Shown here piece by piece: positions 32,420 through 40,110 of a stretch of DNA of 64,000 nt. Under the pieces are notes generated by a model. The model saw only the letters and a list, made by a program, of their open reading frames with translations. It was not told the origin of the DNA and searched no databases. Origin of the DNA: Phycobacter sedimenti. Lineage in GTDB: Bacteria > Pseudomonadota > Alphaproteobacteria > Rhodobacterales > Rhodobacteraceae. The stretch covers positions 484,310 through 548,309 of the forward strand of contig NZ_JBBVGR010000002.1 in the NCBI RefSeq assembly GCF_038148855.1, in the 5' to 3' direction. The position numbers and the translations under genes are program-made. The first letter of the stretch is position 1; every line of letters starts with the position of its first letter.

Positions 32420-33670
32420 ATGACGTCGCTTGGACAGAACTTGAAGATCAACGGCGATCGGCTGTGGGACAGTCTCATGGACATGGCCAAGATCGGCCCG
32501 GGCGTTGCGGGCGGCAACAATCGCCAGACGCTGACGGACGAGGATGCAGAGGGACGCGCTCTGTTCCGGAAATGGTGCGAGGACGCGGGCTGCACCATGG
32601 GGCTTGATCAGATGGGCAATATGTTTGCGCGTCGCGAAGGGACTGACCCGGATGCTTTGCCGGTCTATGTGGGCTCGCACCTTGATACTCAGCCCACGGG
32701 TGGCAAATACGACGGGATCCTCGGAGTGCTGGGCGGGCTGGAATTAATCCGCTCGCTTAACGACATGAATATCAAGACAAAACACCCCATCGTGGTGACG
32801 AACTTCACCAACGAGGAAGGGACGCGCTATGCGCCAGCCATGCTGTCTTCGGGCGTCTTTGCGGGCATCCATACGCAAGAGTGGGCCTATGATCGCGTAG
32901 ATGCGGATGGCAAGAAATTCGGCGATGAGCTGAAGCGGATCGGCTGGCGCGGCGATGAGGAAGTTGGCGCGCGCAAGATGCATGCCTTCTTTGAGCTTCA
33001 CATTGAACAGGGCCCGATTCTTGAGGCTGAAGGCAAGGATATCGGTGTGGTCACGCACGGTCAGGGCCTCAGCTGGACGCAAGTTACCATCACCGGCAAA
33101 GACGCCCATACTGGATCGACCCCGATGCCGATGCGCCGCAATGCGGGGCTCGCCATGGCGCGGATCCTGGATGCGGTGGATGAAATCGCCTGGTCCCATG
33201 CCCCGCATGCGGTCGGGGCGGCCGGTCATATCGATGTCTATCCGAATTCGCGCAACGTGATCCCAGGCAAAGTGGTTTTTACCGTCGATTTCCGCAGCCC
33301 CGAGCTGGAGGTGATCGAGGACATGGAAAACCGCCTGCGCGAAAAGGGGCAGGAGATCGCCGATGCGATGGGCGTTGAAATCGAATTCGAAAAGGTTGGC
33401 GGTTTCGACCCGGTGAAATTCGACGACGCCTGCGTGGCAGCCGTGCGCAGCGCGGCCGAGCGGCTTGGCTATTCGCATCTCGACATCATTTCCGGTGCCG
33501 GCCATGATGCGTGCTGGATCAACCGCGTGGCACCGACCGCCATGGTCATGTGCCCCTGTGTCGATGGGCTAAGCCACAATGAAGCCGAAGAGATCAGCAA
33601 GGAATGGGCCGAAGCCGGGGCGAATGTCCTGTTTCACGCCGTCGTCGAAACAGCTGAAATCGTTGAATAA
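32420..33670 (+). CDS. Zn-dependent hydrolase, beta-ureidopropionase-type (N-carbamoyl-beta-alanine amidohydrolase)
   Basis: A 416-residue M20-family amidohydrolase that releases beta-alanine (or beta-aminoisobutyrate), CO2 and NH3 from the N-carbamoyl product of dihydropyrimidinase. Metal-binding regions include YVGSHLDTQPTGGKYDGILGVLGGLE, NFTNEEGTRYAPAMLSSGVF and the C-terminal SGAGHDACWINRVAPTAMVMCP. The dimerisation lid is also recognisable (VTITGKDAHTGSTPMPMRRNA). The start at 32420 has AGGAAGGAAG upstream; in-frame codons before it carry no family sequence. Context identifies it as the last enzyme of the reductive pathway. Confidence 0.92.
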   Translation: MTSLGQNLKINGDRLWDSLMDMAKIGPGVAGGNNRQTLTDEDAEGRALFRKWCEDAGCTMGLDQMGNMFARREGTDPDALPVYVGSHLDTQPTGGKYDGILGVLGGLELIRSLNDMNIKTKHPIVVTNFTNEEGTRYAPAMLSSGVFAGIHTQEWAYDRVDADGKKFGDELKRIGWRGDEEVGARKMHAFFELHIEQGPILEAEGKDIGVVTHGQGLSWTQVTITGKDAHTGSTPMPMRRNAGLAMARILDAVDEIAWSHAPHAVGAAGHIDVYPNSRNVIPGKVVFTVDFRSPELEVIEDMENRLREKGQEIADAMGVEIEFEKVGGFDPVKFDDACVAAVRSAAERLGYSHLDIISGAGHDACWINRVAPTAMVMCPCVDGLSHNEAEEISKEWAEAGANVLFHAVVETAEIVE

Positions 33671-33676
33671 GTTGAT

Positions 33677-34030
33677 GTGTGTTCCGGTGTTTCTGGAGCC
33701 CGCGATCCGGTGATCGGTTCCGGCCTCTCCATCCCCGATCGGATCACGCATCTGATCGAGACGGAGATGGCCGAGTTCAACGTCTCCAGCGAGGTGTCCC
33801 TTGCGACCCTTCAGGCCTTTCGCGCAGCGCTTTGTGAGCCCCAGGAAGTCACCGTGAATTTCTCGGGCGGGCTGACACAGGAGTGCTGGGCCGTCACGTG
33901 GGCGAATGGCGACTACCGGGTCATCTTTTTGCCGCTTGCGGGGTATTTCTCGCTCTGTGTGGAATCCGTCTTCGGGCCGCTGGACATCGGCGTACATGGA
34001 CATGCAATCGGCTGCTTCAGTTCCGTCTGA
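33677..34030 (+). CDS. Hypothetical protein inside the pyrimidine operon
   Basis: A protein of up to 117 residues between the amidohydrolase and dihydropyrimidinase genes. No named family is recognised. The frame looks coding: charged helix ITHLIETEMAEFNVSSEVSLATLQAFRAALCE, then FSGGLTQECWAVTWANGDYRVIFLPLAGYFSLCVESVFGPLDIGVHGHAIGCF, a compact strand-rich part. The start is uncertain: GTG 33677, 6 bp after the upstream stop, or GTG 33710, which would give 106 residues. It has no signal peptide. Its location suggests a small accessory or regulatory factor for pyrimidine breakdown. Confidence 0.6.
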   Translation: MCSGVSGARDPVIGSGLSIPDRITHLIETEMAEFNVSSEVSLATLQAFRAALCEPQEVTVNFSGGLTQECWAVTWANGDYRVIFLPLAGYFSLCVESVFGPLDIGVHGHAIGCFSSV

Positions 34031-34070
34031 GGCAGACCGAATACAACAAGAAAACAGGGAGTTAACAGAC

Positions 34071-35525
34071 ATGAGTAAAGTCATCAAGAACGGCACGATC
34101 GTGACCGCAGACCTGACCTACAAGGCGGATGTTCTGATCGAAGGCGGCGTCATCACCGAGATCGGTGCAAACCTCAAGGGCGACGAAGAGCTTGACGCGA
34201 CCGGCTGCTATGTGATGCCGGGCGGGATTGATCCGCATACCCATCTGGAAATGCCTTTCATGGGCACCTATTCTTCGGATGATTTCGAAAGCGGTACCCG
34301 CGCTGCTCTGGCGGGCGGCACGACCATGGTTGTTGACTTTGCCCTGCCCAACCCCGGCGAAAGCCTGCTGGATGCGCTGAAACGCTGGGACAACAAATCC
34401 ACCCGCGCCAACTGCGACTACTCCTTCCATATGGCGGTCACCTGGTGGGGCGAGCAGGTCTTTGATGACATCAAGACCGTGATCGAGACCCGCGGCATCA
34501 ACACCTTCAAGCACTTCATGGCCTACAAGGGTGCACTGATGGTCAATGACGACGAGCTGTATGCCAGCTTCCAGCGTCTGGCTGAACTGGGCGGCATTGC
34601 CATGGTGCACGCCGAAAACGGTGATGTGGTGGCCGAGCTCAGCGCCAAGCTGCTGGCCGAGGGCAACAATGGTCCCGAGGCGCATGCCTATTCTCGCCCG
34701 CCGCAGGTCGAAGGCGAAGCCACCAACCGTGCCATCATGATCGCCGATATGGCGGGGGTGCCGCTTTACGTGGTGCACACCTCCTGCGAGGAAAGCCACG
34801 AGGCGATCCGCCGGGCCCGCATGCAGGGCAAGCGCGTCTGGGGTGAGCCGCTGATCCAGCACCTGACCCTCGACGAAAGCGAATACTTCAACCAGGATTG
34901 GGACCACGCTGCCCGCCGCGTTATGTCGCCGCCGTTCCGCAACAAGCAGCATCAGAACAGCCTTTGGAATGGTCTGCAGTCGGGGTCGCTGTCGGTTGTG
35001 GCGACGGATCACTGCGCCTTTACCACCGATCAGAAACGCTATGGGGTGGGCGACTTCACCAAGATCCCCAACGGCACGGGTGGCCTTGAGGACCGCATGC
35101 CGATGCTCTGGACGCATGGTGTGAACACCGGCCGACTGACGCCCAACGAGTTCGTCGCAGTCACCTCAACAAACATTGCCAAGATCCTGAATTGCTATCC
35201 GAAAAAAGGTGCGGTCCTGGTCGGCGCCGATGCGGACCTGGTGGTCTGGGATCCGGAGAAGAGCAAGACGATCTCGGCTTCTTCGCAGCAGTCGTCGATC
35301 GATTACAACGTCTTTGAAGGGCATGAGGTCAAGGGCCTGCCGCGCTTTACCCTGACCCGCGGCCATGTGGCGGTGCATGACGGTGAAATCCGCACCCAGG
35401 AAGGCCATGGTAAATTTGTCGAGCGTGAGGCAAATACCACCGTGAACAAGGCGCTTTCGACCTGGAAGGAACTGACCGCCCCCCGCCCGGTGGAGCGGAC
35501 CGGCATTCCGGCAACCGGCGTGTAA
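34071..35525 (+). CDS. hydA: Dihydropyrimidinase
   Basis: A 484-residue cyclic amidohydrolase that opens dihydrouracil/dihydrothymine to N-carbamoyl-beta-amino acids. Binuclear-metal ligands can be placed at His56 and His58 (GIDPHTHLEMPF), the carbamylated Lys153 (HFMAYKGALM), His180 (MVHAENGD), His236 (VVHTSCEES) and Asp313 (VVATDHCAF). It is full length. The start at 34071 has CAGGGAG 7-13 nt upstream; upstream in-frame codons overlap the hypothetical gene. It catalyses the middle step between PreTA and the ureidopropionase-type enzyme. Confidence 0.96.
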   Translation: MSKVIKNGTIVTADLTYKADVLIEGGVITEIGANLKGDEELDATGCYVMPGGIDPHTHLEMPFMGTYSSDDFESGTRAALAGGTTMVVDFALPNPGESLLDALKRWDNKSTRANCDYSFHMAVTWWGEQVFDDIKTVIETRGINTFKHFMAYKGALMVNDDELYASFQRLAELGGIAMVHAENGDVVAELSAKLLAEGNNGPEAHAYSRPPQVEGEATNRAIMIADMAGVPLYVVHTSCEESHEAIRRARMQGKRVWGEPLIQHLTLDESEYFNQDWDHAARRVMSPPFRNKQHQNSLWNGLQSGSLSVVATDHCAFTTDQKRYGVGDFTKIPNGTGGLEDRMPMLWTHGVNTGRLTPNEFVAVTSTNIAKILNCYPKKGAVLVGADADLVVWDPEKSKTISASSQQSSIDYNVFEGHEVKGLPRFTLTRGHVAVHDGEIRTQEGHGKFVEREANTTVNKALSTWKELTAPRPVERTGIPATGV

Positions 35526-35593
35526 TCTGGCGATCATCCGAAGGCGGGCCGCCCGGTGCGGCGGGCCGTCCTTCGTCCGACTAAGGCAATGAC

Positions 35594-36403
35594 ATGACAA
35601 ATGAAACGACACCCCAGGCCAGTTCCCCCCAGGCCGTCGTAGAAGCGCGCGATCTGAACCTGGTGTTCGAGACCAACGATGGTCCGGTGCAGGCGCTGAA
35701 GGATGTGAATCTTACCATCAACAAGGGCGATTTCGTCAGCTTCATCGGCCCCTCGGGCTGCGGCAAGACGACCTTCCTGCGGGTGATGGCGGCGCTGGAA
35801 CACCCGACCAGCGGATCCATCACCGTGAACGGCATGACGCCCGACGAGGCGCGCCAGAAGCGGGCCTATGGCTATGTGTTTCAGGCGGCGGGGCTGTACC
35901 CCTGGCGCACCATTGCCAAGAACATCAAACTGCCGCTTGAGATCATGGGCTATTCCCGCGAAGAGCAAGACAAGCGCGTCGCGCAAGTTCTTGACCTTGT
36001 AGAACTTTCCGGGTTTGGCGGTAAATATCCCTGGCAGCTGTCGGGCGGCATGCAGCAGCGGGCCAGTATCGCCCGCGCGCTGGCCTTTGATGCCGATATC
36101 CTGTTGATGGACGAACCCTTTGGAGCCCTGGATGAGATCGTGCGCGATCACCTCAACGAGCAGCTTCTGAAGCTTTGGGCGCGTACGGACAAGACCATCG
36201 GTTTCGTCACCCACTCCATCCCCGAGGCGGTGTACCTCAGCACCAAGATCGTGGTGATGTCGCCGCGCCCGGGCCGGATCACCGATGTGATCGAAAGCAC
36301 CCTGCCAAAGGAACGCCCTCTCGATATACGCGACAGTCAGGAGTTCATCGACATCGCGCACCGGGTGCGCGAGGGTCTGCGCGCGGGGCACAGCGATGAC
36401 TGA
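35594..36403 (+). CDS. ABC transporter ATP-binding protein (pyrimidine-type importer)
   Basis: A 269-residue ATPase of the nitrate/sulfonate/THI5 class. Walker A GPSGCGKTT (about 54-62), Q-loop FQAAGLYPWRTI, signature LSGGMQQRASI and Walker B ILLMDEPFGALD are present. It continues the catabolic operon (68 bp after dihydropyrimidinase) and is followed by two permease genes and a binding protein. Substrate is inferred to be a pyrimidine base or derivative from context; the class also imports other small compounds. Confidence 0.9.
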   Translation: MTNETTPQASSPQAVVEARDLNLVFETNDGPVQALKDVNLTINKGDFVSFIGPSGCGKTTFLRVMAALEHPTSGSITVNGMTPDEARQKRAYGYVFQAAGLYPWRTIAKNIKLPLEIMGYSREEQDKRVAQVLDLVELSGFGGKYPWQLSGGMQQRASIARALAFDADILLMDEPFGALDEIVRDHLNEQLLKLWARTDKTIGFVTHSIPEAVYLSTKIVVMSPRPGRITDVIESTLPKERPLDIRDSQEFIDIAHRVREGLRAGHSDD

Positions 36404-36443
36404 TCCGCGTCGTAGAACCTGTCCAACCGGAGGGGTGACATCC

Positions 36444-36471
36444 GTGCACCCCCCGTGCACCCCCAGTGCAC
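36444..36471. repeat. Three GTGCAC repeats at 11-bp spacing
   Basis: GTGCAC occurs at 36444, 36455 and 36466, each 11 bp from the next, in a C-rich background between the ATPase and permease genes. GTGCAC is itself palindromic, so the three would face one side of the helix. Confidence 0.7.
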
Positions 36472-36502
36472 CGCTTTGCTGCCAGATCGGGAGGGTGTTG
36501 TC

Positions 36503-37420
36503 ATGAAGAACATCCTCGCCGTTCTTACGGTTGTCGGTGCCATCATCGCCTTCTGGTATGCCGCCTGCGTTCCGATGAACATCAAGGGCGTTCTTGATCA
36601 GGCCGAGCGTGCAGGGGCCACCGTCACCCCCGCCACCGCCAAGGAGCGCCGCGACATGGGCACCTTTGGGCTTGTGGCCACGAACTCCTTTGCCATCGCG
36701 GACACCTGGGCGCAGGACCGCCCGCGTCTGCCCGCGCCGCATCAGGTTGCAATAGAGCTGTGGGAAACCACGGTGATGAAAAAGATCACCTCAAAACGCA
36801 GCCTGATCTACCATGGGCAGGTAACGCTTTCCGCAACGCTTCTTGGTTTTGCCATCGGCACCGGCCTCGGCATCCTGCTGGCGGTGGGAATCGTGCATTC
36901 CAAGGTGATGGATATGTCGGTGATGCCCTGGGCCATCGTCAGCCAGACCATCCCGATCATCGCGCTGGCGCCGATGATCATCGTGGTGCTCTATTCCATC
37001 GGGGTGCAGGGGATCCTGCCAAAGGCGATCATCTCGGCCTATCTCAGCTTCTTCCCGGTTGTTGTGGGCATGGTAAAGGGGCTGCGCAGCCCGGATCACA
37101 TGCAGCTGGATCTCCTCAAGACCTATAACGCGTCCACCGCGCAGGGGTTCTGGAAGCTGCGGCTGCCGTCCTCGCTGCCCTATCTATTTGCCTCGCTCAA
37201 GATCGGTATCGCCGCCTCCCTGGTGGGAGCCATCGTGGGCGAGCTGCCGACCGGCGCGGTGTCGGGCCTTGGTGCGCGGCTTCTGGCGGGCAGTTATTAC
37301 GGGCAGACGGTGCAGATCTGGTCGGCTCTGTTTGCAGCGGCCATCCTGGCGGCGCTTCTGGTGGCGCTTCTGGGGATGATTGAACGTCTGGTTCTCAAAC
37401 GTATGGGGATGAGCGCATGA
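36503..37420 (+). CDS. ABC transporter permease (first)
   Basis: A 305-residue inner-membrane permease of the SsuC/TauC class. It has an N-terminal hydrophobic helix (ILAVLTVVGAIIAFWYAACV) and then an unusual extra hydrophilic stretch of about 60 residues before the core helices. The core contains LIYHGQVTLSATLLGFAIGTGLGILLAVGIVHS, IPIIALAPMIIVVLYSIGVQGILPKAIISAYLSFFPVVVGMVKGL and the EAA-type loop YNASTAQGFWKLRLPSSLPYLFASLKIGIAASLVGAIVGE. The start at 36503 follows GGGAGGG. It overlaps the next permease gene by ATGA. Confidence 0.9.
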   Translation: MKNILAVLTVVGAIIAFWYAACVPMNIKGVLDQAERAGATVTPATAKERRDMGTFGLVATNSFAIADTWAQDRPRLPAPHQVAIELWETTVMKKITSKRSLIYHGQVTLSATLLGFAIGTGLGILLAVGIVHSKVMDMSVMPWAIVSQTIPIIALAPMIIVVLYSIGVQGILPKAIISAYLSFFPVVVGMVKGLRSPDHMQLDLLKTYNASTAQGFWKLRLPSSLPYLFASLKIGIAASLVGAIVGELPTGAVSGLGARLLAGSYYGQTVQIWSALFAAAILAALLVALLGMIERLVLKRMGMSA

Positions 37421-38262
37421 TTGAAGTTGGTATTGCCGCTCTGGTCTGGATCGGGGGCTGGTGGATCAACAGCCGCCTCGCGAACAGCCCCGCGGCCAAG
37501 ACGCGGGCCGTCAAACTGGCTGTGCCGCTGGTATTCGGCGTCACTATCCTGATTGTCTGGGAACTGCTTGTGCGCGGGCTTGAGGTCTCCATGGTGATCC
37601 TGCCGGCACCGAGTATGATTGCCGAACGCTTTGCCACCTCGCTGCCGATCCTGTGGCAGGACTTTGCACAGACCTTCATCAAGGGGGCGCTGTCGGGCTA
37701 TATCATGGGCTGCGTTGCCGCTCTGGCCATGGCCGTTGCGGTGGACCGCAGCGATTTCCTGCGCCGGGGCCTTTTGCCCGTGGGCAATTTCGTGGCGGCC
37801 CTGCCTATCGTCGGCACCGCGCCCATCCTGGTGATGTGGTTCGGCTTTGACTGGCAGTCCAAGGCGGCCGTTGTCGTGGTCATGGTGTTCTTCCCAATGC
37901 TGGTGAACACGGTTGCGGGGCTGAGCGAGACCTCTGCGATGCAGCGCGACCTGATGCGCACCTATGCGGCCAGCTATTGGCAGAGCTTCTTCAAGCTGCG
38001 TCTGCCTGCGGCCCTGCCGTTTATCTTCAACGGTTTGAAGATCTCGACCACACTCGCGCTGGTTGGTGCGATCGTGGCGGAGTTCTTTGGCTCGCCCACC
38101 GTGGGAATGGGCTTTCGGATCTCGACCAGCGTCGGCCAGCTGGCGCTGGACATGGTCTGGGCCGAAATCCTGGTCGCGGCCCTCGCGGGATCGGCCTTTT
38201 ACGGCGTGATCGCCCTGATCGAGAAATCGCTGACCTTCTGGCACCCTTCGCAGCGGGGGTGA
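37417..38262 (+). CDS. ABC transporter permease (second)
   Basis: A 281-residue permease of the same class, with about seven helices. ILVMWFGFDWQSKAAVVVVMVFFPMLVNTVAGLSETSAMQRDLMRTYAASYWQSFFKLRLPAALPFIFNGLKISTTLALVGAIVAEFFG is the conserved central region with the EAA loop. The two permeases are paralogous and should form a heterodimer with the upstream ATPase. A large perfect hairpin follows its stop, before the binding-protein gene. Confidence 0.92.
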   Translation: MIEVGIAALVWIGGWWINSRLANSPAAKTRAVKLAVPLVFGVTILIVWELLVRGLEVSMVILPAPSMIAERFATSLPILWQDFAQTFIKGALSGYIMGCVAALAMAVAVDRSDFLRRGLLPVGNFVAALPIVGTAPILVMWFGFDWQSKAAVVVVMVFFPMLVNTVAGLSETSAMQRDLMRTYAASYWQSFFKLRLPAALPFIFNGLKISTTLALVGAIVAEFFGSPTVGMGFRISTSVGQLALDMVWAEILVAALAGSAFYGVIALIEKSLTFWHPSQRG

Positions 38263-38273
38263 CAGCCGAAATT

Positions 38274-38306
38274 TCATCGCCCCGGACACAGCCTTCGGGG
38301 CGATGA
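38274..38306 (+). other. Perfect stem-loop between permease and binding-protein genes
   Basis: Eleven-base perfect arms TCATCGCCCCG and CGGGGCGATGA enclose an 11-nt loop. It is followed by GGGCCATGGCCC (a palindrome at 38314-38325) and then GGTTTTCTC. It could end part of the upstream transcripts; the binding-protein gene appears to have its own operator. Confidence 0.6.
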
Positions 38307-38424
38307 GACCAAAGGGCCATGGCCCGGTTTTCTCACGCCCAAATGGGCCATGAAGGAACGGCCAGACCATCGCCCAAAGCTTGCGCAGACCGACAAAAAG
38401 CCAGCCAATGGCGCAATAAAATTC

Positions 38425-38442
38425 TTTGAACAAATGGTCAAA
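38425..38442. promoter_or_regulatory. RutR operator upstream of the binding-protein gene
   Basis: TTTGAACAAATGGTCAAA differs from the RutR consensus TTGACCA-NN-TGGTCAA at one defined position. It is 43 bp upstream of the binding-protein start, implying an independent, RutR-controlled promoter. Confidence 0.75.
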
Positions 38443-38484
38443 TTCGCGCAAGCTGCAACCATAACCAACAGGGAGAACCTACCA

Positions 38485-39471
38485 ATGAAACACATTCTGA
38501 CAGCCGCCGCGCTGGCCCTTGGTGCCGCCGGAGCCGCTCAGGCAGCGGACGACGTCAAGCTGCAGCTCAAATGGGTGACACAGGCACAGTTCGCTGGCTA
38601 CTACGTGGCGCTCGACAAGGGCTTTTACGAAGAAGAAGACCTGAACGTCACCATCCTGCCCGGCGGCCCCGATATTGCCCCGACCCAGGTGATCGCAGGT
38701 GGCGGCGCGGACGTGACCGTCGAATGGATGCCGGCCGCGCTGGCGGCCCGCGAAAAGGGCCTGCCACTGGTCAATATCGCTCAGCCCTTCAAATCTTCGG
38801 GCATGATGCTGACCTGCTGGAAAGACACCGGCATTGCAGAGCCCAAGGATCTGGCAGACCGCACCCTGGGGGTCTGGTTCTTCGGCAATGAATTCCCGTT
38901 CATGAGCTGGATGAGCAAGCTGGGCATCTCCACCGAAGGCAAGGGTGAGATGGGCGTCGAGGTTCTGAAGCAGGGCTTCAACGTTGACCCGCTGCTGCAG
39001 CGTCAGGCGGACTGCATCTCCACCATGACCTACAACGAGTATTGGCAGGTTCTGGACGCGGGCGTCGCGGCGGATGAACTGGTGACCTTCAAGTACGAAG
39101 ACCAGGGCGTTGCGACGCTGGAAGACGGTCTTTACGTGCTGGAAGACAAGCTGAGCGATGCAGCCTTTGCCGACAAGATGGAGCGTTTCGTGCGCGCTTC
39201 GATGAAGGGCTGGAAATACGCCGAGGCCAACCCGGATGAAGCCGCCGGGATCGTTCTGGACAATGACGCTTCGGGCGCCCAGACAGAAGAGCACCAGAAG
39301 CGCATGATGAGCGAGATCGCCAAGCTGACCGCAGGCAGCAATGGCGCGCTGGATGTCGCTGACTACGAGCGTACCGTTCAGACGCTGCTGACCGGTGGGT
39401 CTTCGCCGGTGATCACCAAGGCTCCGGAAGGCGCCTGGACCCATGCCATCACCGATGCAGCGCTGAAGTAA
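38485..39471 (+). CDS. ABC transporter substrate-binding protein (NMT1/THI5-like)
   Basis: A 328-residue periplasmic protein. The signal peptide is MKHILTAAALALGAAGAAQA (20 residues). The mature part starts DDVKLQLKWVTQAQFAGYYVALDKGFYEEEDLNVTILPGGP, typical of the NMT1/THI5 fold that in relatives binds pyrimidine precursors, sulfonates or nitrate. GGGADVTVEWMPAALAAREKGLPLVNIAQPF continues the fold. AGGGAG precedes the start. With the ATPase and two permeases upstream it makes a full importer, and its own RutR-type site ties it to pyrimidine use. Confidence 0.92.
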   Translation: MKHILTAAALALGAAGAAQAADDVKLQLKWVTQAQFAGYYVALDKGFYEEEDLNVTILPGGPDIAPTQVIAGGGADVTVEWMPAALAAREKGLPLVNIAQPFKSSGMMLTCWKDTGIAEPKDLADRTLGVWFFGNEFPFMSWMSKLGISTEGKGEMGVEVLKQGFNVDPLLQRQADCISTMTYNEYWQVLDAGVAADELVTFKYEDQGVATLEDGLYVLEDKLSDAAFADKMERFVRASMKGWKYAEANPDEAAGIVLDNDASGAQTEEHQKRMMSEIAKLTAGSNGALDVADYERTVQTLLTGGSSPVITKAPEGAWTHAITDAALK

Positions 39472-39494
39472 GCTGATCGCCTATCAGATTTCCG

Positions 39495-39527
39495 GCCCGT
39501 CCCTGATGCTTCAGGGGCGGGCTTTTT
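39495..39527 (+). terminator. Terminator of the pyrimidine/ABC locus
   Basis: GCCCGTCCCTGA and TCAGGGGCGGGC pair (one wobble) around TGCT and are followed by five T, 23 bp after the binding-protein stop. Confidence 0.9.
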
Positions 39528-39548
39528 CATGTCTGAACAGCGGCAGGG

Positions 39549-40049
39549 TCAGCTCTGTTCCAGGAACCCGCCGTAAAGCCCCTGTTTGAAGATCAGCCCC
39601 TTGCCGGGGCGGGTGGCAAAACGCTGCACTTCGCCCAGGACGATGGTGTGATCCCCGGCGGGGTGGCTGGCATGGGCCTTGCAGTCAAAGCGCGCCAGAA
39701 CCCCGTCCAGAAGCGGCGTTCCATGAGCGTTGGCCGTCCACGGGGCTGCGTCAAAATCATCGCCGCAGCGGGCAAAATGGATGGCAAGATCCAGCTGATC
39801 CTCGGCCAGAACATGGATCGAATAGTGCTGTGCGCAAACAAAGGCGTCATGGCGCAGGGACGTGCGTGCCGGGCACCACATCAACAGGGGCGGCTCCATC
39901 GAGACCGACGAAAAGCTGTTGGCGGTGAAGGCCAGCGGCCCTTTGTCTGTCAAAGTGGTGATCACGGTGACTCCGGTCGCAAAACAGCCCAATGCGTCGC
40001 GATAGGCCCGCTGCGTATCAGAGCCCGGAATCAAGGTGGTGTCTGGCAT
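39549..40049 (-). CDS. Flavin reductase family protein
   Basis: A 166-residue HpaC/RutF-type flavin reductase, supplying reduced FMN to a monooxygenase in the cytoplasm. Motifs are FATGVTVITTLTDKGPLAFTANSFSSVSMEPPLLMWC near the N-terminus, and GDHTIVLGEVQRFATRPGKGLIFKQGLYGGF near the end. No monooxygenase partner is adjacent. In the alternative Rut pathway a related protein (RutF) supports RutA, but rutA is not in the window, and this gene is on the other strand from the pyrimidine operon. It is head to the exonuclease fusion, about 60 bp apart. Confidence 0.88.
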   Translation of the reverse strand: MPDTTLIPGSDTQRAYRDALGCFATGVTVITTLTDKGPLAFTANSFSSVSMEPPLLMWCPARTSLRHDAFVCAQHYSIHVLAEDQLDLAIHFARCGDDFDAAPWTANAHGTPLLDGVLARFDCKAHASHPAGDHTIVLGEVQRFATRPGKGLIFKQGLYGGFLEQS

Positions 40050-40110
40050 GGTGCGCGCCCTTCGTCTGAGTGATCCGTCAGATCTAGGCCCCGACCTGCC
40101 ACGGGCCAGT

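Noticed and set aside
39549..40049. Assigning the flavin reductase as RutF of an oxidative Rut pathway.
   Set aside because: RutA, RutB and the other Rut enzymes are absent, it is on the opposite strand and beyond a terminator; the pyrimidine pathway here is reductive.
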